A stretch of DNA of 37,014 bases. It comes from Gallionella sp. Its GTDB lineage: Bacteria; Pseudomonadota; Gammaproteobacteria; Burkholderiales; Gallionellaceae. The notes beneath the pieces were generated by a model. That model saw nothing but the letters and a program-made list of their open reading frames with translations. It searched no databases and was not told the origin of the DNA. The stretch covers positions 1-37,014 of the forward strand of contig JAQUAI010000020.1 of assembly GCA_028687335.1 (NCBI GenBank), given 5' to 3'. Numbering within the stretch: the stretch's first letter is position 1; each line of letters opens with the position of its first letter. Made by a program: the position numbers and the translations under genes. This document shows, one piece after another, positions 1-10,407 of the stretch.

Positions 1-97
1 GGAGTGAACAGACAGAACAGTGTTTTTTTCATCGGATCAGACTACCACCTTGTCTAATTATTCCGCTTCGCCCAATAGCCACGGGCGTTACAGACGG

Positions 98-126
98 AAA
101 AACCTCCACGAAATGTCACTTAACTC
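98..126 (+). repeat. 29-bp repeat, left copy (inverted partner at 36890-36918)
   Basis: This 29-bp stretch is identical to the reverse complement of 36890-36918. Identity stops abruptly on both sides. In both copies one frame reads KPPRNVT-stop. A 29-bp identity cannot be chance at this window size. It may be the terminus of a mobile element or a recombination core site; which one cannot be told from two copies. Confidence 0.85.
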
Positions 127-128
127 TT

Positions 129-160
129 AAAAAACTTTATTTTCAAAAAACTTTATTTTC
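129..160. repeat. two perfect 16-bp tandem repeats
   Basis: The unit AAAAAACTTTATTTTC occurs twice head to tail, starting three bases after the 29-bp repeat. It is AT-rich compared with its surroundings. No function can be assigned; an insertion scar or slippage duplication are both possible. Confidence 0.9.
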
Positions 161-379
161 GCTTGATGGACTGGAGGCACATCGCATCATTGAGCCCCAT
201 TGATACGCCTTTTAGTTAGACCAAGCGGGGTTGCGGAACTCGCGCTTCGCACTCAGTACGGGCATTCTTGCCAGCCTGGTCGACCGGCTAGTTGTTGCAT
301 CAAGCCTCGCCTACCCCCTTACTTGTTTGCAAATTATCGAGTCGGCGCACAGGGGAGGGGAAGTCAAAATCCTCGTAGT

Positions 380-397
380 GTGGGCACAAATGCCCAC
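380..397 (-). terminator. hairpin downstream of gluQRS, possible terminator
   Basis: GTGGGCA and TGCCCAC form a perfect 7-bp stem with a 4-nt loop (CAAA on the plus strand), about 40 bp past the gluQRS stop. There is no strong U-tract on the minus strand after it, so it is at best a weak intrinsic terminator. Confidence 0.35.
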
Positions 398-436
398 GCT
401 GCTTGTCAGGTAATTTCTGAGGGCCTTCGCTGTGCA

Positions 437-1357
437 TCAATCAACTTTTCTATGCGGCAGTTGCTGACATCCAATCAATCGATCCGGCTGCCAGTTTTTT
501 ATTGCCCAAGCCAGCCCTTCTTCGATGCTGCCCTGACACAACTCAGCGGGTGGTTGTTGGTGCAGGAAGTCGAGTATGGAAATAAGTGTTGCGACTGTAT
601 TGTTGGTTGTGATCGCGGGGGCGCGGGTTTGTTTGCTGAGTTTTTCTCCGGCGGCATTTACCGCGACGGGTAGGTGCATGTAGATCGGGGTGGGTAATCC
701 GAGTAGTTGCTGGAGGTAAATTTGGCGCGGGGAGGAGGCGAGCAGGTCGCAGCCACGCACGATGTGGGTGATGCTTTGGTGTGCGTCATCTATAGCAACT
801 GCAAGTTGGTACGCATACAGACCGTCGGCGCGTTTTACGACGAAGTCGCCGATTTGATTTTCGATGTGCTGGGCGATATGGCCTTGCAGGGCATCGTCGA
901 ATTCAATTTGAGAAGAAGGAGGTCGGTCGGTGCGTACTCGCCATGCGCGACCTTCGCGTCCATCTGGAATGCCGTTGCGGCAGGTGCCGGGATAGATGAT
1001 GCCGTCTATGCCGTGCAATGCTGAGTCGGCGATCTCTTTGCGCGAGCAGCAGCAGGGGTAGGCCGCACCGATGGTTTGTAGCTTGCGCAGGGCTGTGTCG
1101 TAAGCGGCGGTACGTTGGCTTTGATAGATGACGGGTTCGTCGCTGTGCAAGCCGAATGCATCTAGTGTGCGCAGAATGGTGTCTGCTGCACCCGGTACGC
1201 AACGCGGTGTATCAAGGTCTTCAATGCGTATTAGCCATTTCCCGCGATGGTGTTTTGCGTCGATATAGCTGCCAACGGCGACGACGAGTGAGCCGAAGTG
1301 CAGCGGGCCGGTGGGCGAGGGGGCAAATCTGCCACGATAAATGGGTGCGGTATCCAT
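437..1357 (-). CDS. gluQRS: glutamyl-Q tRNA(Asp) synthetase
   Basis: Predicted 306-aa truncated paralogue of glutamyl-tRNA synthetase that activates glutamate without tRNA and transfers it to queuosine in the anticodon of tRNA-Asp. The protein starts MDTAPIYRGRFAPSPTGPLH, which contains the HIGH-type signature (PSPTGPLHFG). A KLSKQ motif stands in for KMSKS near the C-terminus. The Zn site of the family is visible as CxC (in YPCCCSRKEI) plus Tyr-x3-Cys (YPGTC). The frame stays open far upstream to 1969, but that part overlaps the divergent ABC transporter gene and resembles nothing, so the ATG at 1357 is chosen; this gives the usual family length. There is no anticodon-binding domain, as expected. 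The ABC gene starts 55 bp away on the other strand. queD, which acts in queuosine precursor synthesis, lies elsewhere in the window. Confidence 0.95.
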   Translation of the reverse strand: MDTAPIYRGRFAPSPTGPLHFGSLVVAVGSYIDAKHHRGKWLIRIEDLDTPRCVPGAADTILRTLDAFGLHSDEPVIYQSQRTAAYDTALRKLQTIGAAYPCCCSRKEIADSALHGIDGIIYPGTCRNGIPDGREGRAWRVRTDRPPSSQIEFDDALQGHIAQHIENQIGDFVVKRADGLYAYQLAVAIDDAHQSITHIVRGCDLLASSPRQIYLQQLLGLPTPIYMHLPVAVNAAGEKLSKQTRAPAITTNNTVATLISILDFLHQQPPAELCQGSIEEGLAWAIKNWQPDRLIGCQQLPHRKVD

Positions 1358-1412
1358 ACGTGATTGATCGTAGCAGCATGCGTATAATTGAGGCAATTTT
1401 TCGTAATAGCCT

Positions 1413-3218
1413 ATGCGTCCCTCATCACACTCTTCTACATTGCCGACTGATCGGAGCGCGCGCGCCGACTGGAAAACCATACGCTCGTTGATTCCATATC
1501 TGATGGAGTTTAAATGGCGCGTGACAATTGCCATGTCGCTGTTGGTGCTGGCCAAGCTGGCCAATGTTTCGGTTCCTTTGGTATTGAAGGAAATTATCGA
1601 TGCGCTCGATGTCGATAATGCCGTGTTGGCTGTGCCTGTATTGCTGGTGGTTGCGTATGGTTTGCTGCGTTTGTTTAGCACGCTGTTTGGTGAGTTGCGT
1701 GACGCAATTTTTGCCAAGGTGACGCAGCGCGCGATACGTCGCGTGGCATTGCAAGTGTTCGAGCATTTGCACAGTTTGAGTCTGCGTTTCCATCTTGATC
1801 GGCAGACCGGCGGTGTGTCGCGTGATATTGAGCGGGGGACGCGCGGCATCGGATTTTTGCTCAACTTTATGCTGTTCAATATTTTGCCGACGCTGCTGGA
1901 AATTGGCTTGGTGGCGGCAATTTTGTTTAGCAAATACAACATCTGGTTTGCGGTGATTACGTTTGCCACATTGGTGATTTATATCGCATTCACTTTGTTC
2001 ATTACCGAGTGGCGAATGGTGGTGCGGCGCTCGATGAATGATCTGGACTCGAAAGCAAATAGTCGTGCTATCGACAGTCTGCTGAACTATGAGACGGTGA
2101 AGTATTTCGGCAATGAGCGTTTTGAAGTGGCGCGCTACGACGACAATATGCAGCGATGGGAGGTTGCTGCCGTGCGTAACACGACTTCGCTAGCGCTGTT
2201 GAATGCGGGGCAGAGTTTCATTATTGCGATTGGTATGACATTGCTGATGTTGCTGGCGGCGCAGGAGGTGGCAGCAAAAACCATGACGTTGGGCGATCTG
2301 GTGTTGATTAATGTATTTATGATTCAGCTCTACATGCCGCTGCATTTTCTCGGTTTTGTTTATCGTGAAATTCGCCATGCATTGGCGGATATGGAGAAGA
2401 TGTTCGGCTTGATGCATGAAAACATCGAGGTTGCCGATGCACCTGATGCCAAGCAGTTGGATGCTTCAAATGCGGAAGTGCGTTTTGAAAAAGTCAGCTT
2501 CGGTTACGGCAGTGAAAGGCAAATTTTATTTGATGTTGATTTCACCGTTCCGCATGACAAAACGGTGGCGGTGGTTGGTGCCAGCGGTGCGGGAAAATCG
2601 ACGTTGTCGCGTTTACTGTTTCGTTTTTATGATGCGCAACGCGGGCGTATTCTTATCAATGGTCAGGATATTCGCTCGGTAACACAACGCAGTCTACGTG
2701 CCGCAATCGGCATCGTGCCTCAGGATACAGTGTTGTTCAACGATACGATCTATTACAACATCGCTTATGGTCGCCCTGAGGCAACAAGGGAAGAGGTGAT
2801 CGGTGCGGCACGTTCCGCGCACATACATAGTTTTATTGAGTCGCTGCCCAAGGGATATGAGACAACGGTAGGTGAACGCGGATTGAAATTGTCCGGCGGT
2901 GAGAAGCAGCGTGTCGCGATTGCGCGCGCAATTTTGAAAAATCCGGCCATTCTGATTTTTGATGAAGCCACTTCTGCGCTGGATTCGAAATCGGAAAAAG
3001 CGATTCAAGCCGAGTTGCGCAGCGTTGCACAAAACCGTACCACGCTCATCATCGCGCATCGTTTGTCGACAGTGGTCGATGCCGACCAGATTTTGGTGAT
3101 GGATAAGGGGCGCGTCATTGAGCGCGGCAGTCATCAGGAGTTGCTCCGCTTGAATGGAGTTTATGCGCAAATGTGGAATCTTCAGAAACAAGAAGAAAAA
3201 AGCGAGCCTAACCCTTGA
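1413..3218 (+). CDS. Atm1-type ABC exporter, fused permease and ATPase
   Basis: 601-aa half-transporter with an N-terminal six-helix membrane domain (about residues 30-320) and a C-terminal nucleotide-binding domain. Visible ATPase motifs are Walker A GASGAGKST (from about residue 389), signature LSGGEKQRVA (about 493), Walker B ILIFDEATSALD and switch His in IIAHRLSTV. The sequence NYETVKYFGNE in the membrane domain and the closing segments are typical of the Atm1/heavy-metal (HMT) exporter subfamily, which exports glutathione-linked sulfur or metal compounds across the inner membrane as a homodimer. The start at 1413 gives an unusual Ser/Arg-rich N-terminus; a later start is possible. The downstream PBP gene is 58 bp away and may be co-transcribed. 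The subfamily assignment is good, the substrate is unknown. Confidence 0.9.
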   Translation: MRPSSHSSTLPTDRSARADWKTIRSLIPYLMEFKWRVTIAMSLLVLAKLANVSVPLVLKEIIDALDVDNAVLAVPVLLVVAYGLLRLFSTLFGELRDAIFAKVTQRAIRRVALQVFEHLHSLSLRFHLDRQTGGVSRDIERGTRGIGFLLNFMLFNILPTLLEIGLVAAILFSKYNIWFAVITFATLVIYIAFTLFITEWRMVVRRSMNDLDSKANSRAIDSLLNYETVKYFGNERFEVARYDDNMQRWEVAAVRNTTSLALLNAGQSFIIAIGMTLLMLLAAQEVAAKTMTLGDLVLINVFMIQLYMPLHFLGFVYREIRHALADMEKMFGLMHENIEVADAPDAKQLDASNAEVRFEKVSFGYGSERQILFDVDFTVPHDKTVAVVGASGAGKSTLSRLLFRFYDAQRGRILINGQDIRSVTQRSLRAAIGIVPQDTVLFNDTIYYNIAYGRPEATREEVIGAARSAHIHSFIESLPKGYETTVGERGLKLSGGEKQRVAIARAILKNPAILIFDEATSALDSKSEKAIQAELRSVAQNRTTLIIAHRLSTVVDADQILVMDKGRVIERGSHQELLRLNGVYAQMWNLQKQEEKSEPNP

Positions 3219-3276
3219 ATTTACAAGATATTGGCGTATCCTATGGCGCTATCAAATTAGTTTTAGTGAGTGCGCA

Positions 3277-4179
3277 ATGAAAAAGATATTTTTTGTGCTC
3301 TTTTCCCTGCCGATGGCGCTGGGTATCGGGTCTGCCAAAGCGGATAGTGATGCGCCGCGTTTGCGCATGGATGTCAATCTGCATGGTACGGCTTTGGCGC
3401 CGCATTCCTCGCCTGCTTTGCGCTCTAATATTGCACTGATCTACGACGAGATTTCGCAACGTCCGTTGTACGGCAAAAACTCGGAGATGGTTGCGCCGAT
3501 TGCATCAATCACCAAGCTGATGACGGCGATGGTGGTGCTCGATGCGCGCTTGTCTATGGATGAGACGATTACCATCGACATGGCGGATATGGATAGCCTG
3601 AAGGGGACGCGCTCCCGTTTGGGTATCGGCATGAGTTTTACCCGTAGCGAACTATTGAAATTGGCGTTGATGGCATCGGAGAATCGCGCCGCCCATGCTT
3701 TGGCTCGTTCCTATCCAGGTGGCGTGAGTGCCGCAATTCGGGCGATGAACGCCAAGGCAGAAGCGTTGGGTATGGAGGATACGCGTTTTCGTGATCCCAC
3801 TGGTTTGAATAGCGACAACGTTTCAACAGCGCGCGACTTGGTCAAGATGGTTGCCGCTGCGCGTAAATATGCTTTGATTCGGGTTTTTACCACCACCGCA
3901 TCACATTCAGTTGATGGATGGGGCGGGCGTGAGTTGCGTTTCAACAATACTAATCCGCTGGTGAAAAACGCATCTTGGGACATCGTGGTCAGCAAGACTG
4001 GGTTTATCAATGAAGCCGGTCGTTGTCTGGTGATGGAGGCAAAAATCAAACAACGCCCAGTTATCATCGTGTTGCTCGACTCATGGGGAAAGAGTACGCG
4101 TATCGGTGATGCCAACCGTATCAAAAAATGGATGGAAAGCTCGGTTCGGCAGGATGATAGGCGTTCGCGCAGGAGTTAA
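3277..4179 (+). CDS. pbpG: D-alanyl-D-alanine endopeptidase, PBP7 family
   Basis: 300-aa periplasmic serine peptidase of family S11 that would cleave D-Ala-mDAP cross-links in peptidoglycan. A signal peptide is seen (MKKIFFVLFSLPMALGIGSA, cleavage near AKA-DS). The three penicillin-binding motifs are present: SxxK as SITK (nucleophile Ser77, Lys80), SxN as SEN (134-136) and KTG (240-242). The length fits PbpG (about 300 aa) rather than the longer DacA carboxypeptidases, and there is no C-terminal amphipathic anchor domain. The frame is open from 3154, inside the ABC gene, but the ATG at 3277 gives a proper signal peptide. The next gene begins 5 bp after the stop. Confidence 0.9.
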   Translation: MKKIFFVLFSLPMALGIGSAKADSDAPRLRMDVNLHGTALAPHSSPALRSNIALIYDEISQRPLYGKNSEMVAPIASITKLMTAMVVLDARLSMDETITIDMADMDSLKGTRSRLGIGMSFTRSELLKLALMASENRAAHALARSYPGGVSAAIRAMNAKAEALGMEDTRFRDPTGLNSDNVSTARDLVKMVAAARKYALIRVFTTTASHSVDGWGGRELRFNNTNPLVKNASWDIVVSKTGFINEAGRCLVMEAKIKQRPVIIVLLDSWGKSTRIGDANRIKKWMESSVRQDDRRSRRS

Positions 4180-4184
4180 TTCAC

Positions 4185-4700
4185 GTGTTTGAATTGGCAC
4201 TGCTGATTGCGTTGGTTGCTTTGGTAGTGGCCGCGCTTAGAGGTGGCCAAGCCGGATCAAATAACCCGCTGGTATTGAGCCTGCCGGATCATTATCACTT
4301 CACATTATCTTCCCAGCTCGCGTGCGTTCAGCCGTTCTTGCATCTTATTGTTGAGCGTGCCACCAACATTGCACGTACTGCGAGTGATGCCCCCACGTTG
4401 TTTTTTCATGTTCGGGATATCGTGTTGCATGACGGCGAGTATTTGTTAGCGATTGCCCTGCGGCAACACACCTTATACATTCAGGCGATTAACCAAGCTG
4501 CAAATTTGACTTCGGATCAGGCGCGATACGCAGCTGTCGAGGCGTTTTCCGGTGCGGTGATGATTCACCATCCGTTTGTCGCGCAAGCGGATGAGGTGGT
4601 CATAAATCAGTTGGCTGATACAGTGCAGGCTGTTGCAATAGAGACGGGGCGGGGTGTGCAACGTTTGCTTCCGCCGACACTCATTGAAAGTGGAAATTGA
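4185..4700 (+). CDS. small membrane-anchored protein of unknown function
   Basis: 171 aa. The N-terminus is one hydrophobic helix (about residues 2-18, FELALLIALVALVVAALRGG) followed by a soluble part with no motif I recognise. The start is a GTG at 4185, preceded by a good AGGAG ribosome binding site at 4171-4175. It lies 5 bp after the endopeptidase gene and 1 bp before the diguanylate cyclase gene, so the three are probably one transcription unit. The tight packing suggests a related envelope or signalling role, but that is inference from position only. Confidence 0.7.
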   Translation: MFELALLIALVALVVAALRGGQAGSNNPLVLSLPDHYHFTLSSQLACVQPFLHLIVERATNIARTASDAPTLFFHVRDIVLHDGEYLLAIALRQHTLYIQAINQAANLTSDQARYAAVEAFSGAVMIHHPFVAQADEVVINQLADTVQAVAIETGRGVQRLLPPTLIESGN

Positions 4701-4701
4701 T

Positions 4702-5673
4702 ATGAATTCGGGACTGGGAAAGCTGAAAGTCATGGTAGTGGAAGATAGCAAGGTCGCGGTTAAAGCGATCACTGGCTATCTGGAGGAAATGAACGCGATT
4801 CCTTTGGTCGCAGTGACAGGTAACGAGGCAATCGAAATTTATCGCCGCGAACGTCCCGATATTGTGTTGATGGATGTGATACTTCCCGACATCGACGGCT
4901 TTGAGGTGGCGGCGCAGATACGCAAACTGCAATCCAAAAATCAGTGGACTGCGATTATCTTTTTGACCGTTATGTCCAAAGATGAGGATATGGCCAAGGG
5001 TATCGAAGTTGGCGGCGATGATTATTTGATGAAGCCGGTGAGTCGCGTGGTTTTGCAATCGAAGCTTGCCGCGATGACGCGCTTGGTTAACATGCAGCGC
5101 GAACTGGTGCGGGTGACAGATAAGCTGAATAACGCCAATCTGGAATTACAGCGCCTCTCTATGACCGACGGTCTGACTGGGCTTGCCAATCGTCGCTTTC
5201 TCAACGAGACGCTGGTGCGTGAGTGGCGGCGCTGTTTGCGTCTGAAGAAGTCGATGTCAGTGGTGATGATCGATGTCGATTTTTTCAAAAGATATAACGA
5301 CAGAAATGGCCACCAAATGGGTGATGATTGTCTTAAGCGTGTTGCCAGTGAGGTCGCACGCGCCGCGCCGCGTCCGGGGGACTTGGCGGCTCGTTACGGT
5401 GGCGAGGAATTTATGTTGGTGCTGGGGGAGACGGAAGAGGACGGCGCACGCTGGGTGGCTCAACGTATCTGCCAGCATGTGCTGGGCATGAAGCTAGCTC
5501 ACGAAGATTCGCCTCATGGCATGGTCACGGTGAGTTGCGGCGTTTCCAGCGTGCATCCGGCGGATGATAAGACGGTTGAGCAGCTGGTCAAAGCCGCCGA
5601 TGCGGCACTCTACGTTGCGAAGCAGGAAGGGCGCAACGCAGTGCGCTATTTGGATTACGGCAAGGCCAGCTAA
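4702..5673 (+). CDS. response regulator with GGDEF diguanylate cyclase output
   Basis: 323-aa cytoplasmic protein that would make cyclic di-GMP in response to phosphorylation. The REC domain (about residues 9-125) has the acidic pocket VVEDS, phospho-acceptor Asp58 in VLMDVILPD and conserved Lys111 in MKPVSR. A short linking helix leads to a GGDEF domain (about 155-320) with the intact active site GGEEF (233-237). The product-inhibition I-site RPGD sits at 224-227, five residues upstream, so both activity and feedback control are predicted. The ATG at 4702 lies one base after the stop of the preceding gene. No cognate histidine kinase is seen nearby. Confidence 0.93.
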   Translation: MNSGLGKLKVMVVEDSKVAVKAITGYLEEMNAIPLVAVTGNEAIEIYRRERPDIVLMDVILPDIDGFEVAAQIRKLQSKNQWTAIIFLTVMSKDEDMAKGIEVGGDDYLMKPVSRVVLQSKLAAMTRLVNMQRELVRVTDKLNNANLELQRLSMTDGLTGLANRRFLNETLVREWRRCLRLKKSMSVVMIDVDFFKRYNDRNGHQMGDDCLKRVASEVARAAPRPGDLAARYGGEEFMLVLGETEEDGARWVAQRICQHVLGMKLAHEDSPHGMVTVSCGVSSVHPADDKTVEQLVKAADAALYVAKQEGRNAVRYLDYGKAS

Positions 5674-5701
5674 TTCTGCGCCACATCATATTTCTGGGGG
5701 C

Positions 5702-5726
5702 TGCACGGTCACGGCGTAACCGTGCA
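5702..5726. terminator. hairpin between convergent genes
   Basis: TGCACGGT and ACCGTGCA form a perfect 8-bp stem with a 9-nt loop between the stop codons of the diguanylate cyclase gene and proB. Flanking GGC/GCAGCC sequence may extend it. U-tracts are weak on both strands; it is a plausible bidirectional terminator by position. Confidence 0.5.
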
Positions 5727-5732
5727 AGCAGC

Positions 5733-6857
5733 CTACAATAGTACGAGATTGTCCCTGTGTATCAGCTCGCTCTCGCCGCCGTATCCCAGTAATAGCTCGA
5801 TTTCCTGACTGGCATGCCCAGCGATGCGGCGAGCCTCATTCGAGTCGTAATTGCTCAGGCCGCGCGCGATGTCGGAGCCATCAGGCCCGATACAGGCGAG
5901 CACTTCACCGCGTTTGAATTCACCGATAACTTCTTTGATGCCGATGGGGAGCAGACTTTTTCCATCGGTGCGCAGGGCTTTTACAGCGCCGTCATCGAGC
6001 ATGAGTTTCCCCGTTACTTGCAGCTGATCTGCTAGCCACTGTTTGCGGGCAGCCAATGTCATGGTCGGCGCGAGCAGCAGGGTACCGATGGATTCGCCTG
6101 TCATGAGACGCAGCAATACATCGCGCTCATGTCCTGATGCGATAACGGTGTGTGCGCCGCTACGGGCCGCCCGTTTTGCCGCCAATATCTTGGTGATCAT
6201 TCCGCCGCGTCCGATATGGCTGCCCGCACCTCCGGCCATGAGTTCCAGTTTGCTGTCGCCTGCTTGAGCTTCGTTTACAAAACTGGCATTGCTGTCCTTG
6301 CGCGGATCGGCGGTATATAGGCCGCTTTGGTCAGTCAAAATGATTAGCGCATCGGCATCAATCAAATTGGTGACAAGCGCACCTAACGTGTCGTTATCAC
6401 CGAACTTAATTTCGTCGGTGACCACGGTATCATTTTCGTTGATGATGGGGATGACACCGAGCCCGAGCAGGGTGCTCAGTGTGGCGCGCGCGTTCAGATA
6501 ACGCTCGCGATCGGCTAGGTCAGCGTGGGTAAGTAAAACTTGTGCGGTATGGATGTTGTGCTTACGGAAGCAGGTTTCATAGGCTTGCACCAATCCCATT
6601 TGACCGACTGCGGCAGCAGCTTGCAGCTCGTGGATAGAGGTGGGGCGCTCGTTCCACGCCAGACGTTGCATGCCTTCGGCAATAGCACCAGATGAAACTA
6701 GTACAACTTGATGGCCACTGTTGCTGAGTGCGGCAATCTGGCGCGCCCAGTTACTCAGGGCGTTTAGGTCGAGACCCGCACCCTGGTTGGTGACTAGGCT
6801 GCTACCTACCTTGACTACGACACGTTTTGTTTGACCGATGACTGTTCCCATATCCAC
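5733..6857 (-). CDS. proB: glutamate 5-kinase
   Basis: 374-aa enzyme phosphorylating glutamate to glutamyl-5-phosphate, the first step of proline synthesis. The N-terminal amino-acid kinase domain shows [14 protein letters not shown], the substrate region [11 protein letters not shown] and the nucleotide region [15 protein letters not shown]; the [12 protein letters not shown] loop is also seen. The C-terminal 80 residues or so form a PUA domain, as in the full-length E. coli type enzyme. It is the last gene of the rplU-rpmA-obgE-proB run, 5 bp after obgE, an order common in proteobacteria. Two ATGs two codons apart (6857 and 6851) are both possible starts. Confidence 0.96.
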   Translation of the reverse strand: MDMGTVIGQTKRVVVKVGSSLVTNQGAGLDLNALSNWARQIAALSNSGHQVVLVSSGAIAEGMQRLAWNERPTSIHELQAAAAVGQMGLVQAYETCFRKHNIHTAQVLLTHADLADRERYLNARATLSTLLGLGVIPIINENDTVVTDEIKFGDNDTLGALVTNLIDADALIILTDQSGLYTADPRKDSNASFVNEAQAGDSKLELMAGGAGSHIGRGGMITKILAAKRAARSGAHTVIASGHERDVLLRLMTGESIGTLLLAPTMTLAARKQWLADQLQVTGKLMLDDGAVKALRTDGKSLLPIGIKEVIGEFKRGEVLACIGPDGSDIARGLSNYDSNEARRIAGHASQEIELLLGYGGESELIHRDNLVLL

Positions 6858-6862
6858 TCTCG

Positions 6863-7972
<1,110 letters not shown>

Positions 7973-7993
7973 GTGGTATTCCTTGTTGCCTGC

Positions 7994-8251
7994 TTACGCA
8001 GCGACGATGGAAACCGTTCTGCGCTTTTGCGCGCCCTTGATCGCAAATACCACCTTGCCGGTGATTTTTGCAAATAGGGTGTGATCCTTGCCCATGCCGA
8101 CATTGTCGCCAGGGTGGAACTCGGTACCGCGTTGACGCACGATGATGCTACCTGCGTTAATCAGTTCGCCGCCGTAACTTTTGACGCCAAGTCGCTTTGA
8201 GTGCGAGTCGCGTCCGTTACTGGTACTACCTCCGCCTTTTTTCGATGCCAT
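7994..8251 (-). CDS. rpmA: 50S ribosomal protein L27
   Basis: 85-aa protein of the large subunit whose N-terminal arm reaches the peptidyl transferase centre. [16 protein letters not shown] and the [20 protein letters not shown] segment are diagnostic. Length and sequence are typical. It lies 22 bp after rplU in the same operon. Confidence 0.98.
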   Translation of the reverse strand: MASKKGGGSTSNGRDSHSKRLGVKSYGGELINAGSIIVRQRGTEFHPGDNVGMGKDHTLFAKITGKVVFAIKGAQKRRTVSIVAA

Positions 8252-8273
8252 GTTGCTTGCTCCTTAAGTCTAA

Positions 8274-8585
8274 TTAAGCAGAAATGCCGTCGATGCGGAT
8301 TTCTGTGTAGTTTTGACGATGACCTTGATTCTTCTGGTAGTGCTTACGGCGACGCATCTTAAAGATGCGAACCTTGTCGCCACGACCATGAGAAACGATA
8401 GTGGCTTGCACAGAAGCGCCTGTCAGCAAAGGCTTGCCAACGGAGAGCTTGTCGCCATCAGCGATCATGAGGACTTTGTCCAGAACGACGGAACTGCCTA
8501 CGTCGCCAGGAATGATTTCGACCTTTAGCGTTTCACCGGAAACGACACGGTACTGTTTACCACCGGTTTTAATGACTGCGTACAT
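8274..8585 (-). CDS. rplU: 50S ribosomal protein L21
   Basis: 103-aa 23S rRNA binding protein of the large subunit. It begins [20 protein letters not shown] and contains the C-terminal [19 protein letters not shown]-binding motif. It is the first gene of rplU-rpmA-obgE-proB, just downstream of a near-consensus promoter. Confidence 0.98.
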   Translation of the reverse strand: MYAVIKTGGKQYRVVSGETLKVEIIPGDVGSSVVLDKVLMIADGDKLSVGKPLLTGASVQATIVSHGRGDKVRIFKMRRRKHYQKNQGHRQNYTEIRIDGISA

Positions 8586-8623
8586 AACAACCTCGATTGA
8601 TTGCGGTTTTTGCGAAGGCGCGG

Positions 8624-8652
8624 ATTATACATAAATAATCGCGCCGGTCAAA
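8624..8652 (-). promoter_or_regulatory. near-consensus sigma-70 promoter of rplU-rpmA
   Basis: Read on the minus strand: -35 TTTGAC (8652-8647), a 17-nt spacer, and a perfect -10 TATAAT (8629-8624), followed by a GC-rich discriminator (CCGCGCC). The expected start site is near 8617, about 32 nt before the rplU ATG. The -35 begins only 7 bp past the rho stop codon. The GC-rich discriminator is what is known for stringently controlled ribosomal promoters; control here is inference. Confidence 0.85.
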
Positions 8653-8659
8653 AGCATTT

Positions 8660-9916
8660 TTAGCGCTTCATGGAGTCAAAGAACTCGTTGTTGTTTTTGG
8701 TCGCTTTGATCTTGTCCAACAAGAACTCCATTGCCTCTAGCTCATCCATTGGATACAACAACTTACGCAACAGCCAGATACGTTGCAGAATGTCTTGCTT
8801 GATGAGTAACTCTTCTTTGCGGGTGCCCGAACGATTGACGTTGATAGCCGGATAAATACGTTTTTCGGCCATACGGCGATCCAAGTGGATTTCCATGTTG
8901 CCGGTACCCTTGAATTCCTCGTAGATCACATCGTCCATACGCGAGCCCGTATCGATCAGGGCGGTGGCAATAATGGTTAGCGAGCCACCTTCTTCGATAT
9001 TGCGTGCGGCACCGAAGAATCGTTTGGGGCGTTGTAAGGCATTGGCATCAACACCGCCGGTCAATACTTTGCCGGAAGCGGGTACCACGGTGTTGTAGGC
9101 ACGAGCCAAACGGGTGATCGAGTCGAGCAGAATGATGACATCTTTCTTGTGCTCGACCAGTCGCTTGGCTTTTTCCAGCACCATTTCGGCTACTTGCACG
9201 TGGCGGCTGGCGGGTTCATCAAAAGTGGAAGCAACCACTTCGCCGCGTACTGTGCGGCTCATTTCGGTGACTTCCTCGGGGCGCTCGTCGATCAGCAGCA
9301 CGATGAGCACGGCATCTGGGTTGTTGGATGAAATGGAGTGGGCGATATGTTGCAGCATCACCGTCTTGCCGGACTTGGGTGATGCAACCAACAAGCCGCG
9401 TTGTCCTTTTCCGATCGGAGCGACGATATCAATGATGCGACCAGTAATGTTTTCTTCGGCGCGAATATCGCGTTCTAGTTTCAATGGTTGCGTCGGGAAC
9501 AGCGGTGTCAGGTTCTCGAACAGAATTTTGTTTTTTGCATTCTCGGGCGCTTCACCGTTGACTTTATCGACCTTGACCAAAGCAACATAGCGTTCGCCGT
9601 CTTTAGGGGTGCGAATTTCACCTTCGATGGAGTCGCCGGTATGTAAGTTGAAGCGGCGAATCTGGGTTGGGCTGACATAAATATCATCCGGCCCAGCTAA
9701 ATACGAGGTGTCCGGCGAACGCAAGAAGCCAAATCCATCCGGCAGAATTTCCAGCGTGCCATCACCGTAAATACTTTCGCCTTTCTTGGCCTGACTCTTC
9801 AGTAGCGCAAAGATCAGATCTTGTTTGCGCATGCGGTTGGCGTTGTCGATCTGATTGGCCGCAGCCATTTCAACGAGTTCGGTAACGTGTTTGGTCTTTA
9901 TGTCGGATAGATGCAT
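8660..9916 (-). CDS. rho: transcription termination factor Rho
   Basis: 418-aa hexameric RNA helicase. The N-terminal SAP-like and RNA-binding fold ([18 protein letters not shown], then [18 protein letters not shown]) is followed by a RecA-type ATPase with P-loop SPKSGKT and Walker [18 protein letters not shown]. The Q-loop and R-loop segments are conserved ([32 protein letters not shown]). The length is that of E. coli Rho, with no insertion. The gene follows trxA with a 164-bp leader that holds no gene; in other bacteria such leaders carry Rho autoregulation, which cannot be shown here. AGGAGG-like sequence upstream gives a strong ribosome binding site. Confidence 0.98.
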   Translation of the reverse strand: MHLSDIKTKHVTELVEMAAANQIDNANRMRKQDLIFALLKSQAKKGESIYGDGTLEILPDGFGFLRSPDTSYLAGPDDIYVSPTQIRRFNLHTGDSIEGEIRTPKDGERYVALVKVDKVNGEAPENAKNKILFENLTPLFPTQPLKLERDIRAEENITGRIIDIVAPIGKGQRGLLVASPKSGKTVMLQHIAHSISSNNPDAVLIVLLIDERPEEVTEMSRTVRGEVVASTFDEPASRHVQVAEMVLEKAKRLVEHKKDVIILLDSITRLARAYNTVVPASGKVLTGGVDANALQRPKRFFGAARNIEEGGSLTIIATALIDTGSRMDDVIYEEFKGTGNMEIHLDRRMAEKRIYPAINVNRSGTRKEELLIKQDILQRIWLLRKLLYPMDELEAMEFLLDKIKATKNNNEFFDSMKR

Positions 9917-10080
9917 AGGAATGCGCGAGAGGAGGAGGAAGTGACGAAAGGAAAGTTAGGGTGTGAGTTGTTTAAAGCTAACCCGCAAAGCCTGATGACA
10001 TATTCGTTTTGGGTATTGAGCTGCGAGGACTGGCCTTGGCAACGAATCGGAGAGGCGATGCGGGTGCGACACTAAACGCT

Positions 10081-10407
10081 TTAGATGTGGCTGTCAATGA
10101 ATGCGGTTAATTGCGACTTTGACACTGCGCCGACTTTGGTTGCTTCAATATTGCCATTTTTGAACAGCATCAATGTTGGAATGCCGCGAATGCCGAATTT
10201 CTGCGGAGTTTGCTGATTCTCATCGACGTTCAGCTTGGCTACAGTCAGGCGACCAGCATATTCTTTTGCAACTTCGTCCAGAATCGGCGCAATCATACGG
10301 CAGGGGCCGCACCATTCTGCCCAGTAATCGACCAGAACGGGCAACGGGGCTTGCAGGACTTCTGCGTCAAAAGTCGCGTCAGTGACGTAATGAATGTGTT
10401 CGCTCAT
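10081..10407 (-). CDS. trxA: thioredoxin 1
   Basis: 108-aa thiol-disulfide reductant of the cytoplasm. The active site WCGPC lies at residues 32-36 in [11 protein letters not shown], the cis-Pro is in [11 protein letters not shown], and the length is that of E. coli TrxA. Its position just upstream of rho in the same direction is a common proteobacterial arrangement. The 123 bp to ftsX hold no gene and no clear promoter. Confidence 0.97.
   Translation of the reverse strand: MSEHIHYVTDATFDAEVLQAPLPVLVDYWAEWCGPCRMIAPILDEVAKEYAGRLTVAKLNVDENQQTPQKFGIRGIPTLMLFKNGNIEATKVGAVSKSQLTAFIDSHI

Larger units (their letters stand above)
1..436. other. gene-poor left end of the window
   Basis: I find no convincing gene in this stretch. 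Short open frames exist (for example around 200-673 and 231-413), but their translations are low-complexity or Cys/Arg-rich and match no family I know, and the longest runs over the 3' end of gluQRS on the opposite strand. What can be seen is a 29-bp sequence repeated in inverted orientation at the right end of the window (98-126), a perfect 16-bp tandem duplication (129-160) and a hairpin downstream of gluQRS (380-397). In one frame, 91-120 ends in the residues KPPRNVT followed by a stop, the same ending as the truncated frame at the right edge, so part of this stretch may be decayed mobile DNA. Confidence 0.5.

Noticed and set aside
200..673. 157-codon open frame on the plus strand
   Set aside because: It overlaps gluQRS antisense, has Cys- and Arg-rich composition, no family resemblance and no ribosome binding site.
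1358..1969. N-terminal extension of the gluQRS frame
   Set aside because: The extension lies antisense to the ABC exporter gene and resembles nothing; the family starts at the ATG at 1357.
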